Shown one piece after another: positions 1 through 9,582 of a stretch of 64,000 nt of DNA (positions are counted from its first letter, which is position 1; every line of letters begins with the position of its first letter). Below the pieces are notes generated by a model that ran no database searches, had not been told where the DNA came from, and saw only the letters and a list, made by a program, of their open reading frames with translations. The DNA is from Bin75 sp965212135 (GTDB lineage Bacteria > Nitrospirota > Nitrospiria > Nitrospirales > UBA8639): NCBI GenBank assembly GCA_965212135.1, contig OZ243044.1, positions 868,001 through 932,000 of the forward strand, given 5' to 3'. A program made the position numbers and the translations under genes.

Positions 1-16
1 GCGGCGCGCTTCGCAC

Positions 17-3000
17 TCACGCACCACCGGCCCCCTCCCACGCCCACTCGCGCCAACCCTGCGCCAGCGGGAAATACAGGCCGAGGCGAATCGGCGCGGC
101 GGTCATGCGCGACATCAGGATCGCGTATTCCTCAAGTTGGGAACGATAGCGTTCCCGCTCGTTGTCGAGGAACGTTGCAAGGTCATGGCCCCGGCCCCGG
201 TGCGATCCGGTCTTGTAGTCAATAATCCAACACACCCCGTCGGTATCGGTCATGGTGCGGTCGAGTATCCCGCGCACCAGGCGGCCGTTGACCATACCGC
301 TAAGATCGTATTCATTATGCGCGTCCCCACGGGTTTCATCGAGAATCCAGCGCCCCTTCGGATCGTCAAGGCTGAAACGCAGCGCCTTCTCGACGTCGCC
401 GACCACCCGTTCAATCGCGGCCCGCTCAAGCCCCCGCGTCTCCAGTTCGACGGCCCATGCCGCGCGACACCCCCGCACCCGCTCCCTATCCCAGACACGC
501 AAGCCCTGCTCCGCGACCAGGTATAACACCCGGTGAACGATGGTGCCGGTCAGCCGCGCGGGCTCGCCGGCCCAGTCGAACGTCGGCGCTCCGGTATCGG
601 CATCAGGCACATCATCAAAAACCGGCGTAGTCGGGACCGGAACCGACGGCGACGGCGGCTGCCAGCCGTCCGGCACCCGCAGCAAGCGCGTTTGCTGTCC
701 AACCGAAGGCGGCGACGAGGCATTCCGCTCGACGGCATGCAACGCCTGGCTGAAATCTTTCGCACAGGGCTTATCCAAAGGCTTATCCCAAATATGCGAC
801 AACAACGATTCTTCGGTCAGAGGCTTGATGCCATCGTCAGCCATCTTGACGATCGCAAACAGATGCAGCCGCCGTTTCGCGCGCGTACAGGCCACGTACA
901 ACAGGCGCGCGGCCTCCAATCGGTGCTGTTCTTTTTCGAGCGTCTTCAGGTACGCGTACATCTCGCCGCCGGCATTGTTCTCCGAGACGGGCAACGGCGC
1001 CACCAGCACCCGGTGTGTCGTCCTGCTGTCCAGATGATCATTCCACGCCATGATTTTTTTGGTATCGTGGCCAGGTCCGCGTCCCAAACCGGGGATCAAC
1101 ACCACGTCAAATTCCAGACCCTTGGCTGCGTGCATCGTCATCACCTGCACCGGATTGTCTTGACCGCCACGGTCGCCGCCGCCGGTGACGGACAGTGTTT
1201 TCAGACATTCGTCCAACTCGTCGTAGGCGCGCAAACCGGATGCTTCACATCGTCGGTGCAACTCATTGAAGTACAGACACGCATGCAGCCAATCCTCCTC
1301 GGACACCACCGCCGCGCCGCCGAGTTGCAGCCAGACGTTCTCAATCCAGCGCGCCGGTATCAGACGGCCACGCTGCGCCAGCGCCCGTTCCAGCACCGGC
1401 ATCACGCGCGCCAGTCGTTCACGCGCCGTGGCCGACAGACCGTCCAGCGTCGCGTGGCGGCACAGGGCCTGCCACAAATCGCCGGATGCGTTGCACACGA
1501 CGTCCAGATCACGCAGTTCCAGCCCACACCACGGCGCGCGCAACACCGCCAGCCAGGCGGTGCGGTCGGCCGGGTGCGACAAGGCGCGAGTCAGGGCCAG
1601 CAGATCCTGTCCCACCGGACGACGCACCAGCCGTTCCAGACCAATTTCCTGATACGGAACCTCGGCTTTTTTGAGCGCGCGCAGAATGTCCGGCAAATGC
1701 GAGCGGCTGCGCGCCAGCACGGCGATGGCGGCGTCGGGGTGCGCCTCCCGTTCCTGGCGCACGACGTCGGCAAACCCTGCGGCCTCACCCGGCTCACCCT
1801 GCTTGAGATACGCATGGTAATGCACGCCGGCCCTGTTCTGTTCGTCGGCGTCATCGCGAACCACGCTGGATTCCGAAAACACCACGGCCCCGGACAGCAC
1901 GTCGGGATGCGGCGGCATCGCGTCCTTGAAGACACGATTCACCCAGTCCACCAGCGGCCGTTGTGAACGAAAATTCGCCGTCAACGTCAGCGCTTCCAAC
2001 GCAAGCTGCCCCATGCCTTCCTCCGCGACACGCAGGTAGATACCGACGTCGGCGCGACGAAACGCGTAGATGGACTGCATCGGATCGCCCACCAGAAACA
2101 ACGTGCGCCGGTCGGAGCCGTCCCAGCCCGCAGTCAGCAATTCGAGCAATCGCATCTGTGATTGCGAGGTGTCTTGAAACTCATCAACGAGAATGTGACG
2201 GATGCGGTGGTCGAGCGCCAGCGCCAGGTCGGTCGGGTTATCCACCTCGCCAAGCGCCGCGCGGGCACGACTGGACACTGCAATGTAATCGCAACGACCG
2301 AACCCGCCGATGTCGAGGTTCAGTTGCGCCGCCGCCTGTTTCAACAACGTCAACAGCGCGCCCAGCACCCGCCACTGCCGATCGTCGTAACGTGGAGACG
2401 GCAGGACTCGAACCGCGTGCAGGCCGGCTATCCAGGAACCCGGCCCGTCACCCACTCCTGCAAGCACAGCCTTCATGCGTTGTTTGACCGCGGTTTCTTC
2501 CGGACTGTCTGATGGGAACAAGGTATCTTTTGTGACTCCTCGCGGCTTTCTCAGCGTGCCGCCTTTTGTTAATAACAACTCCGCAAGCCCGCGCCACTGC
2601 GGAAGCGCGTCGGGGGACGCCGGCGGAAAATTTGTCAAATCACGACAGGCCGCAATCGGCGAATCCAACCCCCTGTCAGACAAACACTGCGCGGCGGTGG
2701 CGGCACAGGCCACAACCTCTTCGGCAAACGGGGCATGCGACGACATGGCCCGGCGCAGCCGTGTCAGGTCTCCGACGACAATGTCGTTCCAAATTCTTTC
2801 AAGCGCCTCGCGCGTGCGGGCATCATTCGGCAACATGGTCAAATCCAGCCACTGATCGCGCCGCTCAAGCATGTCCACGATCAACGTCTGCAAACGGTCG
2901 TAATTGTTGTCGAGATACCCCAGCACGATGCGTGCCGCCTCCGCGGCCGGCTCATCCCCTTCATCCATGCGGGAAATGGCCTGACCGGCGGCCCGGCGGC

Positions 3001-3466
3001 ACAGCATGACGGACAGTTCTTCCACGTCCGGCAACGCACCAAAACCAGAGGCATGCGGCATCTGCCGCACCAGCCAGCTGCACAACCCGTCTATGGTGTA
3101 AAACTGGAGGCGCGACGGGTTCTGCAACAGGTTCCAGCCACGCTTCTGCGCATGACCCAACGCCGCGCACGCCAGATCATGCGTCTTCGCGTCACGGTCG
3201 GGCGTCCCGTCTTCGGCGCATTGCAACGCCCTCACCACCCGGCTCCGCATCTCGCCCGCGGCCTTGCGCGTGAAGGTCATGCACAGAATTTCTTCGGGCC
3301 GTTCAACCCGCGTCAGCAACACCAGATAACGCTGAATCAGCAACGTGGTTTTTCCGGAACCGGCCGGGGCGCGCACGATGAACGACCCGTCGGGATCAAT
3401 CGCGCGACACCGCGCCTCATGATCGGCCGGGGGCGCGATCACGTTGTCACGCCGTTCGTTACTCAT
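17..3466 (-). CDS. addA: AddA-like UvrD-family helicase/nuclease
   Basis: About 1149 aa, a RecB/AddA-type subunit of a recombinational double-strand-break repair helicase-nuclease. A UvrD-type Walker A (APAGSGKT) lies at residues 33-40, a Walker B with the DEFQDT box around residue 420, and the helicase block with MTMHAAKGLEFD further on. The C-terminal RecB-type nuclease is marked by GILDR and IIDYKTG, the catalytic Asp and Asp-x-Lys. The ATG at 3466 is preferred because it starts MSNERRDN and overlaps the upstream gene's stop codon by a few bases; an in-frame start at 3493 would overlap much more. It is the last gene of lgt-addB-addA, so translation is probably coupled. Whether it is a strict AddA orthologue or the related RecB-like DNA-repair family cannot be settled here. 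Confidence 0.85.
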   Translation of the reverse strand: MSNERRDNVIAPPADHEARCRAIDPDGSFIVRAPAGSGKTTLLIQRYLVLLTRVERPEEILCMTFTRKAAGEMRSRVVRALQCAEDGTPDRDAKTHDLACAALGHAQKRGWNLLQNPSRLQFYTIDGLCSWLVRQMPHASGFGALPDVEELSVMLCRRAAGQAISRMDEGDEPAAEAARIVLGYLDNNYDRLQTLIVDMLERRDQWLDLTMLPNDARTREALERIWNDIVVGDLTRLRRAMSSHAPFAEEVVACAATAAQCLSDRGLDSPIAACRDLTNFPPASPDALPQWRGLAELLLTKGGTLRKPRGVTKDTLFPSDSPEETAVKQRMKAVLAGVGDGPGSWIAGLHAVRVLPSPRYDDRQWRVLGALLTLLKQAAAQLNLDIGGFGRCDYIAVSSRARAALGEVDNPTDLALALDHRIRHILVDEFQDTSQSQMRLLELLTAGWDGSDRRTLFLVGDPMQSIYAFRRADVGIYLRVAEEGMGQLALEALTLTANFRSQRPLVDWVNRVFKDAMPPHPDVLSGAVVFSESSVVRDDADEQNRAGVHYHAYLKQGEPGEAAGFADVVRQEREAHPDAAIAVLARSRSHLPDILRALKKAEVPYQEIGLERLVRRPVGQDLLALTRALSHPADRTAWLAVLRAPWCGLELRDLDVVCNASGDLWQALCRHATLDGLSATARERLARVMPVLERALAQRGRLIPARWIENVWLQLGGAAVVSEEDWLHACLYFNELHRRCEASGLRAYDELDECLKTLSVTGGGDRGGQDNPVQVMTMHAAKGLEFDVVLIPGLGRGPGHDTKKIMAWNDHLDSRTTHRVLVAPLPVSENNAGGEMYAYLKTLEKEQHRLEAARLLYVACTRAKRRLHLFAIVKMADDGIKPLTEESLLSHIWDKPLDKPCAKDFSQALHAVERNASSPPSVGQQTRLLRVPDGWQPPSPSVPVPTTPVFDDVPDADTGAPTFDWAGEPARLTGTIVHRVLYLVAEQGLRVWDRERVRGCRAAWAVELETRGLERAAIERVVGDVEKALRFSLDDPKGRWILDETRGDAHNEYDLSGMVNGRLVRGILDRTMTDTDGVCWIIDYKTGSHRGRGHDLATFLDNERERYRSQLEEYAILMSRMTAAPIRLGLYFPLAQGWREWAWEGAGGA

Positions 3467-6248
3467 CGTCCCGCCCCGACTCGCCGGTCTCATCTTCGTC
3501 GTCCCTGTTCACCATCCCGCGCTCATCAATCCGGCACAACATCCTCTGGTCGCAATAGCCACAGGCATTGGGTTGCGGCGCCACTTCCGCGTCGCCGTTG
3601 GCGATGGACCGCGCAAGACGTTTGAGCGCCGCGTCCCAATGCACGACCAGCCCGCGCCAGTCCTGGACAGCGTTGCGCCGTGCACGGCTATCCGCAGGCA
3701 CGGGCTTCAGGCCGCCGAACGCCACAATGCCCTCGTCACACAAGCCCGCAAGGTAATCATCCTTTGTCGCATCCCGTCGCACCATGGCAAACGCGACACC
3801 CGCAACCCGCTCGCCGAGCAACGCCCGGTACAACGGCAACTGCGGCTCATCCGGATGATCGCCGAACCATGCTCCCGGCTTTGCTCGACCGGTTTTGTAA
3901 TCAATCAGAATGGCATGACCGCCTTCAACCCTGTCCACGCGATCCACGCGCACCCGCACCCGTACGCCATGAAAGTCCCGCTCAAGTGTTTTCTCACGAT
4001 CAACCACCGTGAACGGCGGACGCGCGGCTTCAAATCCCAGGTGAGCAAGCAACAATTCAAGCAATCGCCGGTATTGCAACTCACAAGCGGCCCGACTCAT
4101 CACCCCCGGGTTGTCGTGTTGATACCGATCCAACGCCGCCGTGATCAACGAGCCAACGTGCCGTTCCAGTTCCGCCGGGTTGTTGAGCGCCGCCTTGAGA
4201 TCGTCCTGCGTCTGCCATGGCTCCCACAGGCGTTCAAGGACCGTATGCACCATTGAACCATGATCCATGGCGGCGTTGAGCGCGACGCGCGCGTGGGTAA
4301 TCGTTTTGCTGCCGAGGCGATGGCGGGCAAAGCCGCGAAACGGACAGGCCGCTTGATCTTTGAATAATCCGGCGCCGCCACGAACGTGGGGGGCATCACC
4401 AACCAGCTTTGGGCCGTGACCGTCGTTCACTCGCTCCAACTCATCCGCCGTGCCGCCGGTTGATTCCGGGCGGTGGAAAAGCACGCCAGTGTCGTCTGCT
4501 TCCCGAACCCCGCGAATCAGGGGGCTGACCTCGACGGTGCGATCTCCTTTTTGCTCCGGATAACTGAACATCACTTCGGGCGCCGCCGCCTTCAATCGTT
4601 CAATCGTGTCGCGCGCATGGATGAACGACGCATCCCATGATGCCCGGGGCATCCCCACATGACGCTGCTCGGCCACCGGCAGAAACGGCAACGGACGCAG
4701 AGAAGGCGGCCACGCATCATTGTCAAGACCGGTCACCCACAAGGCGTCGAATTCCAGACCGACGGCTTCGTCAACACCGAGCAGTTGCACCGGCGCCTGA
4801 ACGGCTTTGGGGTTGAACACGCGGCTTGAGGCGATCTGCATCACACGCACCCAGGCCCGCCGCGCATCACAGTCGCGTTCCAGCAGACCCAGCGACGCAA
4901 ACCGGCCAAGCACGTCGTTCCAGGCAACCAGTGTTTGGTGTTCGTGGCTGTCGAGCACGCGCTCGCCCGGCCAGCCGGCGATAGTCAGCCACTCACTGAA
5001 CGTGACGCTCCACGCCGCCGGCGACCGGGGCTTGTCCGCCGCAGTCGAAACGGCGAGCAGTTTTTGCAGCATCGCACCGAGAACCGGCGGCAACGCGTCC
5101 CTGACCCGCTTCAGCTTCAACGCCGACCGCAACAGGGCCGGAGTCACGCGCGCCGACACGACGTTGCGAAGTTCCAGATCCAGACGCCCCCGCGCGGCCC
5201 ATTCCGCGGCGGCGCCGTTGATGAACGGTGAGCGCACCGAGCGACTGAATGTTTCGTACGCCGCGTCGCCACTCAAGCATTCAAGCCATTCAAGCGCGGC
5301 GGCCACCACCGGATACCGCGCCAGCGGCATCCCCAGCGACAGATGGAACAACCGCGACGCGCCCATTGAATCAAGGGAGGGATCAAACCCGCCGAGGACC
5401 TGCTCGAAGATACGCGCGGCCCGGTCACGATGTTGTTCAAGGTTGCCGATGACGATGCCGAGTGTCGGCGAATCGGCGCGGCCATCCGCGCCGCCGTCAA
5501 GCAATGTCCGCCGGCACCACGAAGCCGCGCGGAGGAGTTCGTCGTCGGGGTCTTTGGCCCGACAGCGCCGCGCACGGTTGCCGGCGTTGGGCATGGCCAT
5601 CGGCACGATCCGCACGCCGAGTACGGCCAGCGCCGTGAATAATTTTTCCTGTACAGGCGTGGGTGCGGCAAATCCGGCGACGATCAGCGTCTCGGGCACT
5701 TCCGGCGGACGTTCACGCAGCGCTTCCAGGCGGGCCAGCAGGAACGTGGCGACCGTGGCGCCGTCAAGGTAGCGACGATCCCGACAGTGCCGGGTGAACC
5801 GCCGCTGCCAGCGCAGGAACGCCTCGGCATCGTCGCCAACCGCATCACGGGACAGATCCCGCATGCACCACGCATGAAAGGTGGCATGGGCGTGACGTGC
5901 GGCGCGCGCCGCCTGCCCGTGTTGCCACAAGGGCCACGACAACAGACCGTCGTCCGCCCGTCCCGCCAGATCGTCGCGGATCACCTGCTCCCACAACGCC
6001 AGTTCCTGGGTATCGTTCAGCAAGACCGGCGCCGATTCGCCGCCCGATTCACAAAGAACGCGCTTCAGCCACACATCCCAGGTCACCACGTCGGGGCTGG
6101 CCCAAGCCCGGGCTCCCTTGTCCTGCTGGTAGCGCGCGTACTGTTCTTGAAGGCGCCGTGCGAGGCGCGGGGTGGCGGTGACCGCGGTCACGCCCCGCTC
6201 AAACAACTCCAGGCAGCGACCGACGGGGATGGCGGCCATCGCCGTCAC
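3459..6248 (-). CDS. addB: AddB-like PD-(D/E)XK nuclease subunit
   Basis: 929 aa, partner of the AddA-like helicase. The N-terminal half is helicase-like but has no intact Walker A. The C-terminal nuclease carries DRVDRVEGGHAILIDYKTGRA, with the Asp...Asp-Tyr-Lys core. A lone Cys in QAACPFRG plus a C-terminal CGYC...MLC cluster match the four cysteines that bind an Fe-S cluster in AddB-type nucleases. The start is a GTG at 6248 that overlaps the lgt TGA as GTGA; an ATG three codons later is the alternative. Products of this family act with the helicase subunit in end resection. It may belong to the 'probable DNA repair protein' branch found in Gram-negative bacteria rather than to true firmicute AddB. 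Confidence 0.8.
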   Translation of the reverse strand: MTAMAAIPVGRCLELFERGVTAVTATPRLARRLQEQYARYQQDKGARAWASPDVVTWDVWLKRVLCESGGESAPVLLNDTQELALWEQVIRDDLAGRADDGLLSWPLWQHGQAARAARHAHATFHAWCMRDLSRDAVGDDAEAFLRWQRRFTRHCRDRRYLDGATVATFLLARLEALRERPPEVPETLIVAGFAAPTPVQEKLFTALAVLGVRIVPMAMPNAGNRARRCRAKDPDDELLRAASWCRRTLLDGGADGRADSPTLGIVIGNLEQHRDRAARIFEQVLGGFDPSLDSMGASRLFHLSLGMPLARYPVVAAALEWLECLSGDAAYETFSRSVRSPFINGAAAEWAARGRLDLELRNVVSARVTPALLRSALKLKRVRDALPPVLGAMLQKLLAVSTAADKPRSPAAWSVTFSEWLTIAGWPGERVLDSHEHQTLVAWNDVLGRFASLGLLERDCDARRAWVRVMQIASSRVFNPKAVQAPVQLLGVDEAVGLEFDALWVTGLDNDAWPPSLRPLPFLPVAEQRHVGMPRASWDASFIHARDTIERLKAAAPEVMFSYPEQKGDRTVEVSPLIRGVREADDTGVLFHRPESTGGTADELERVNDGHGPKLVGDAPHVRGGAGLFKDQAACPFRGFARHRLGSKTITHARVALNAAMDHGSMVHTVLERLWEPWQTQDDLKAALNNPAELERHVGSLITAALDRYQHDNPGVMSRAACELQYRRLLELLLAHLGFEAARPPFTVVDREKTLERDFHGVRVRVRVDRVDRVEGGHAILIDYKTGRAKPGAWFGDHPDEPQLPLYRALLGERVAGVAFAMVRRDATKDDYLAGLCDEGIVAFGGLKPVPADSRARRNAVQDWRGLVVHWDAALKRLARSIANGDAEVAPQPNACGYCDQRMLCRIDERGMVNRDDEDETGESGRDDE

Positions 6249-7078
6249 GGCGGCGCGTCCACGCGCTTGACCGCCGGGAGGCCCGATCTGCAGACCGCGA
6301 GAATCATCACAAGGCCAAGAAAAAACATGGGAATGCTTAAGAGCTGCCCCATGGTCAATGGCCCCAGGATAAACCCCAAATGGGTATCCGGTTCTCGAAA
6401 CAATTCAGCAAGGCTCCGAAGAAATCCGTACCCCGCGATAAAACTCCAGAAGATCGTGCCGGGCGGCATGGGTTTCCTCGCGAGTGCCCAAAGGACACCA
6501 AACAGGAGCGCCCCTTCCAGCCCCGCCTCGTATAATTGCGATGGATGCCGACAGGCCTCCCCGCCATAAGGGAAGACCATGCACCACGCGACGTCCGTGG
6601 GGCGGCCGTATAATTCGCCGTTGATAAAATTGCCCACACGTCCCAGGCCAAGCCCAATCGGAACCGCCTGTGCCGCCAGGTCCGCAATGGTGTACACGGG
6701 GAATTCTTTTTTATAGCAGAACAGCCAAATCGCCACACAGGCGCCCAGCAACCCGCCATGGAAGGACATCCCGCCTTCCCACACGGCCAGAATTTTCGCG
6801 GGATGCTGCAGGTAGTACTCGCCATTGTAAAAGATCGTATAACCCAAACGCCCTCCGAGAAACACACCCAACGCGGCGTACATAATCAAATCGTATAACT
6901 GGGCTTTGCTTAATGAAACATGGCGCGCCGCGGCCCGGCGCCTGATCAGAACATAGGCGGCCGACAGGCCGAGCACATACATCAGCCCGTACCAGCGAAA
7001 CTGCAAAGGCCCCAACCGAAAAAAAACCGGATCAATCGCCGGGAAGGGAAGCGCAAATAGAAAAGAAGGGATGAACAT
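6245..7078 (-). CDS. lgt: Prolipoprotein diacylglyceryl transferase
   Basis: Inner-membrane enzyme that transfers diacylglycerol from phosphatidylglycerol to the lipobox cysteine of prolipoproteins. About 277 aa with seven hydrophobic segments. The Lgt signature GRVGNFINGE is present, as is the essential-histidine region GGMSFHGG. It begins with an ATG at 7078 (MFIPSFLFALPFPAID); a TTG at 7084 sits at better spacing from a weak GGAT box and remains possible. It is first in the operon with the AddB/AddA-like genes. Lipoprotein candidates in this window (at about 24.9 kb and 56.0 kb) would be its substrates. Identity is secure. Confidence 0.95.
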   Translation of the reverse strand: MFIPSFLFALPFPAIDPVFFRLGPLQFRWYGLMYVLGLSAAYVLIRRRAAARHVSLSKAQLYDLIMYAALGVFLGGRLGYTIFYNGEYYLQHPAKILAVWEGGMSFHGGLLGACVAIWLFCYKKEFPVYTIADLAAQAVPIGLGLGRVGNFINGELYGRPTDVAWCMVFPYGGEACRHPSQLYEAGLEGALLFGVLWALARKPMPPGTIFWSFIAGYGFLRSLAELFREPDTHLGFILGPLTMGQLLSIPMFFLGLVMILAVCRSGLPAVKRVDAPP

Positions 7079-7240
7079 GCTCAAAACGGGTATCCTGTCG
7101 AACAGTCAGGGCGACACAGTGATGCCGATGTGGGTACGGTCAAGAATGGAGGCATCCTAGTGAGGCGCGACCGATTTTTCAAGGCAGGCCGTGGAAGACC
7201 GTGTGTGCGACAACCGCGGCACGGTCGTTCCGTTAAACAT

Positions 7241-7270
7241 TTGCCTGTCCGGTTCGTGACGGGGTAGAGT
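7241..7270 (+). promoter_or_regulatory. Possible sigma-70 promoter of mrp
   Basis: TTGCCT (7241-7246) and TAGAGT (7265-7270) are separated by 18 bp in the 230-bp divergent gap between lgt and mrp. The mrp ribosome-binding site AAGGA (7305-7309) lies 7 nt before its ATG. A 7-bp inverted repeat (7197-7203 / 7220-7226) sits upstream. The assignment rests on pattern only. Confidence 0.35.
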
Positions 7271-7316
7271 TTACAACATCAACAATTCTGCGACCGGATA
7301 CAGAAAGGACAGATAA

Positions 7317-8204
7317 ATGAGCGACGAGGCGGCAACGCAAGCAAGGCAGAAAAACCCTGACGCCAAAGAGGCATTGTTGCCCGGCGTCAAATATATTATC
7401 GCGGTGGCGAGCGGCAAGGGGGGGGTCGGGAAATCCACGGTCTCGACCAACCTGGCCGTGGCGTTGGCGCAGGCCGGCGAGAAAGTCGGCTTGATGGATG
7501 CGGATATCTACGGCCCCAATATCCCCATGATGATGGGGGTGCCCGACCCGCCGGGAAAAGAAGGCGAAAAAATCAAGCCGGCGGAAGCGCATGGCGTCAA
7601 GATTATGTCCATGGGGTTTTTTGTGCCGGAAGAAACCGCCGTGGTCTGGCGGGGCCCCATGGTGCATACCGCCATTCAGCAGTTTTTTCGCGACGTGCTG
7701 TGGGGAGAGCTTGATTATCTGCTGATTGATTTGCCTCCGGGAACGGGTGACGCCCAGTTGAGTTTATCCCAGCTTGTTCCGCTGACCGGCGTCGTCACGG
7801 TGGCCACGCCGCAGGAAGTGGCCTTGTATGACGTGCGCAAGGGCATGATGATGTTCAAGAAGGTGAACGTCCCGCTTTTGGGCATTATTGAAAACATGAG
7901 TTTCTTTGTCTGCGGCCATTGCGGAGAACGAACGGAGATTTTCTCGTTTGCGGGCGGCGAGCGCGCCGCGAAAAAATTCGACGTGCCGTTCCTGGGGCGC
8001 ATCCCCCTGGACCCCGCGATTCGCGAGGGCGGAGACGCGGGCATCCCGCTCGTCGTCGGCGCGCCGAACTCTCCGCAGACCAAAGCGTTTCAAGCCGTGG
8101 CGGAGGCCGTGAAACAACGCGTGCGGGACGTCACGGGCGACGCGAAAAAATCAACCTTGAGCGACATGGTGAAGAAGCTGAAAGAACCCATGGAATTTGG
8201 ATAG
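7317..8204 (+). CDS. mrp: Mrp/NBP35-family Fe-S cluster carrier ATPase (ApbC)
   Basis: 295 aa cytosolic P-loop protein that carries and delivers [4Fe-4S] clusters to apo-proteins. The deviant Walker A GKGGVGKS lies at residues 33-40, DADIYGPN is the switch region, and DLPPGTGD is at about 138-145. The cluster-binding CxxC is Cys199-Gly-His-Cys202. There is a clear AAGGA ribosome-binding site 7 nt upstream. The short N-terminus, lacking the DUF59 domain, is normal for many Mrp proteins. With complex I, a Rieske protein and other Fe-S proteins nearby, a role in their maturation is plausible but is only context. The A+T-rich island starts just after its stop codon. Confidence 0.92.
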   Translation: MSDEAATQARQKNPDAKEALLPGVKYIIAVASGKGGVGKSTVSTNLAVALAQAGEKVGLMDADIYGPNIPMMMGVPDPPGKEGEKIKPAEAHGVKIMSMGFFVPEETAVVWRGPMVHTAIQQFFRDVLWGELDYLLIDLPPGTGDAQLSLSQLVPLTGVVTVATPQEVALYDVRKGMMMFKKVNVPLLGIIENMSFFVCGHCGERTEIFSFAGGERAAKKFDVPFLGRIPLDPAIREGGDAGIPLVVGAPNSPQTKAFQAVAEAVKQRVRDVTGDAKKSTLSDMVKKLKEPMEFG

Positions 8205-8290
8205 GCGCGTGTTTCAACTGAAAATGAAGTATAGGCCGTCAAATTAATAGTGATGTATTCCCCCACTAGCTAGCAATCAAGGAGTGTAGC

Positions 8291-8920
8291 ATGGCAAGCT
8301 TACCTTACATTACAGCACCTGGAAATATAGAAAAGGCGTTAAATGGAATTAAGTCCGCTACCACACCTAGTATGGTATCTCAGGATTTTGTCAAAACAAT
8401 ACTGAAGATATCAGGGGGCTCTGGCTCACAAATGACTTCCTTTCTTAAGAAAATTGGTTTCGCACATTCGGACAGTAGCCCTTCTGACCTATACAAGCAA
8501 TTTAGGAATACAGCTACTTCCGGAAAAGCTGTGGCAGATGCTCTTCGCATTGGGTACGCCCCACTATGCAAAAGAAACGAATATATGCACGAACTCTCTG
8601 ATAAGGAGCTAAAAGGACTCATTATTGAAGAGACGGGGACAAGTGCAGATTCAAAAGTTTTAAATCTAGTGTTCTCCGCTATTAAGTCATTAAAAAAACA
8701 TGCAAATTTTTCAGAAACAACTGAAGCAACAGAGGAAGAGACAGTTCCAGCCACAATGCCACCAAAAACCAACTATTCCAACACGCATCAAGTTAAGAAT
8801 ATGGGAATGAATCTATCTTATACAATCAATCTTAATTTGCCAGCAACATCTGATATCGCCGTATTTAATGCCATATTTAAAAGCCTAAAAGAAAACTTGC
8901 TGGAAGATGCCAATGAATAA
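8291..8920 (+). CDS. DUF5343-type protein
   Basis: 209 aa, A+T-rich codon use. The N-terminal two thirds resemble the DUF5343 family: a MASLPYITAPGNIEKALNGI start, a helix-rich domain with FLKKIGF, and ALRIGYAPL near residue 95. DUF5343 has no established biochemical function. The shape suggests a winged-helix or DNA/partner-binding fold, but that is inference. The C-terminal 60 residues look like a linker and tail. A good ribosome-binding site, AAGGAG at 8279-8284, supports the ATG. Its stop overlaps the start of the HEPN gene, so the two are translationally linked and probably work together. Family call moderate, function unknown. Confidence 0.6.
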   Translation: MASLPYITAPGNIEKALNGIKSATTPSMVSQDFVKTILKISGGSGSQMTSFLKKIGFAHSDSSPSDLYKQFRNTATSGKAVADALRIGYAPLCKRNEYMHELSDKELKGLIIEETGTSADSKVLNLVFSAIKSLKKHANFSETTEATEEETVPATMPPKTNYSNTHQVKNMGMNLSYTINLNLPATSDIAVFNAIFKSLKENLLEDANE

Positions 8921-9491
8921 AAAAACAGAAAATCACATCCGTAACTTTGGAATGTCCGGATATCTCATCACGGACGATCTCAATAGGGTTGAAAAGCAAT
9001 TCAGTGTAAAATTGGGACATGTTTCGGAGGATAATACAACATATTATCCACAATTTGAACAAAGTGTTCGCAATGAAGCATCCGAAATGTCTCAGTATTA
9101 CGAGTTGTTTTATTGCTTGGAAAAATCAATAAGGAAACTTATCTATGAGACCCTTGTGGAAAGTGAAGGATCGAATTGGTGGAAGAGTGAGAGAATACCC
9201 CAACCTATCAAATCCGAGGTAGGCAAACGCGAACAGATCGAAAAAGATAACGGGATTACCCAGCGGTCGGAACTTCCTATAGACTACACAACTTTTGGTG
9301 AATTGTCAGTAATTATTATCTCAAGCTGGGACATTTTTGGAACAATCTTTAATAGCAAGAGAGCTGTAGAGAAAGTAATGAGCAATCTAAACATGTTGCG
9401 TGGGCCAATTGCACATTGCTGTCCAATGACAGAAGATGAAATAGACAGACTACTTTTAACTGTTAAAGATTGGTTTAGGATAATGAGCTAG
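8913..9491 (+). CDS. Swt1-like HEPN domain protein
   Basis: 192 aa. The C-terminal half carries RGPIAH (Arg163-x4-His168), the Rx4-6H catalytic motif of HEPN ribonucleases, in the usual helix context (NMLRGPIAHCCPMTEDEIDRL). The sequence style is that of Swt1-family HEPN proteins. HEPN proteins of defence systems often cut RNA, though some only bind. The ATG at 8913 is preferred because GGAAG lies 6 nt upstream; an ATG at 8907 is also in frame. It overlaps the DUF5343 stop, which suggests a two-protein unit such as effector plus sensor or inhibitor. It lies directly upstream of the HindIII-type genes, 91 bp away. Confidence 0.6.
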   Translation: MNKKTENHIRNFGMSGYLITDDLNRVEKQFSVKLGHVSEDNTTYYPQFEQSVRNEASEMSQYYELFYCLEKSIRKLIYETLVESEGSNWWKSERIPQPIKSEVGKREQIEKDNGITQRSELPIDYTTFGELSVIIISSWDIFGTIFNSKRAVEKVMSNLNMLRGPIAHCCPMTEDEIDRLLLTVKDWFRIMS

Positions 9492-9582
9492 TGAGGCTAC
9501 GAACGATTTGTAAATCAGAGTACTCCGGTCGTCATGCCAGTTACCCAAGACGTTAGCCATCAAGTCATGTACAGGAACAAAA

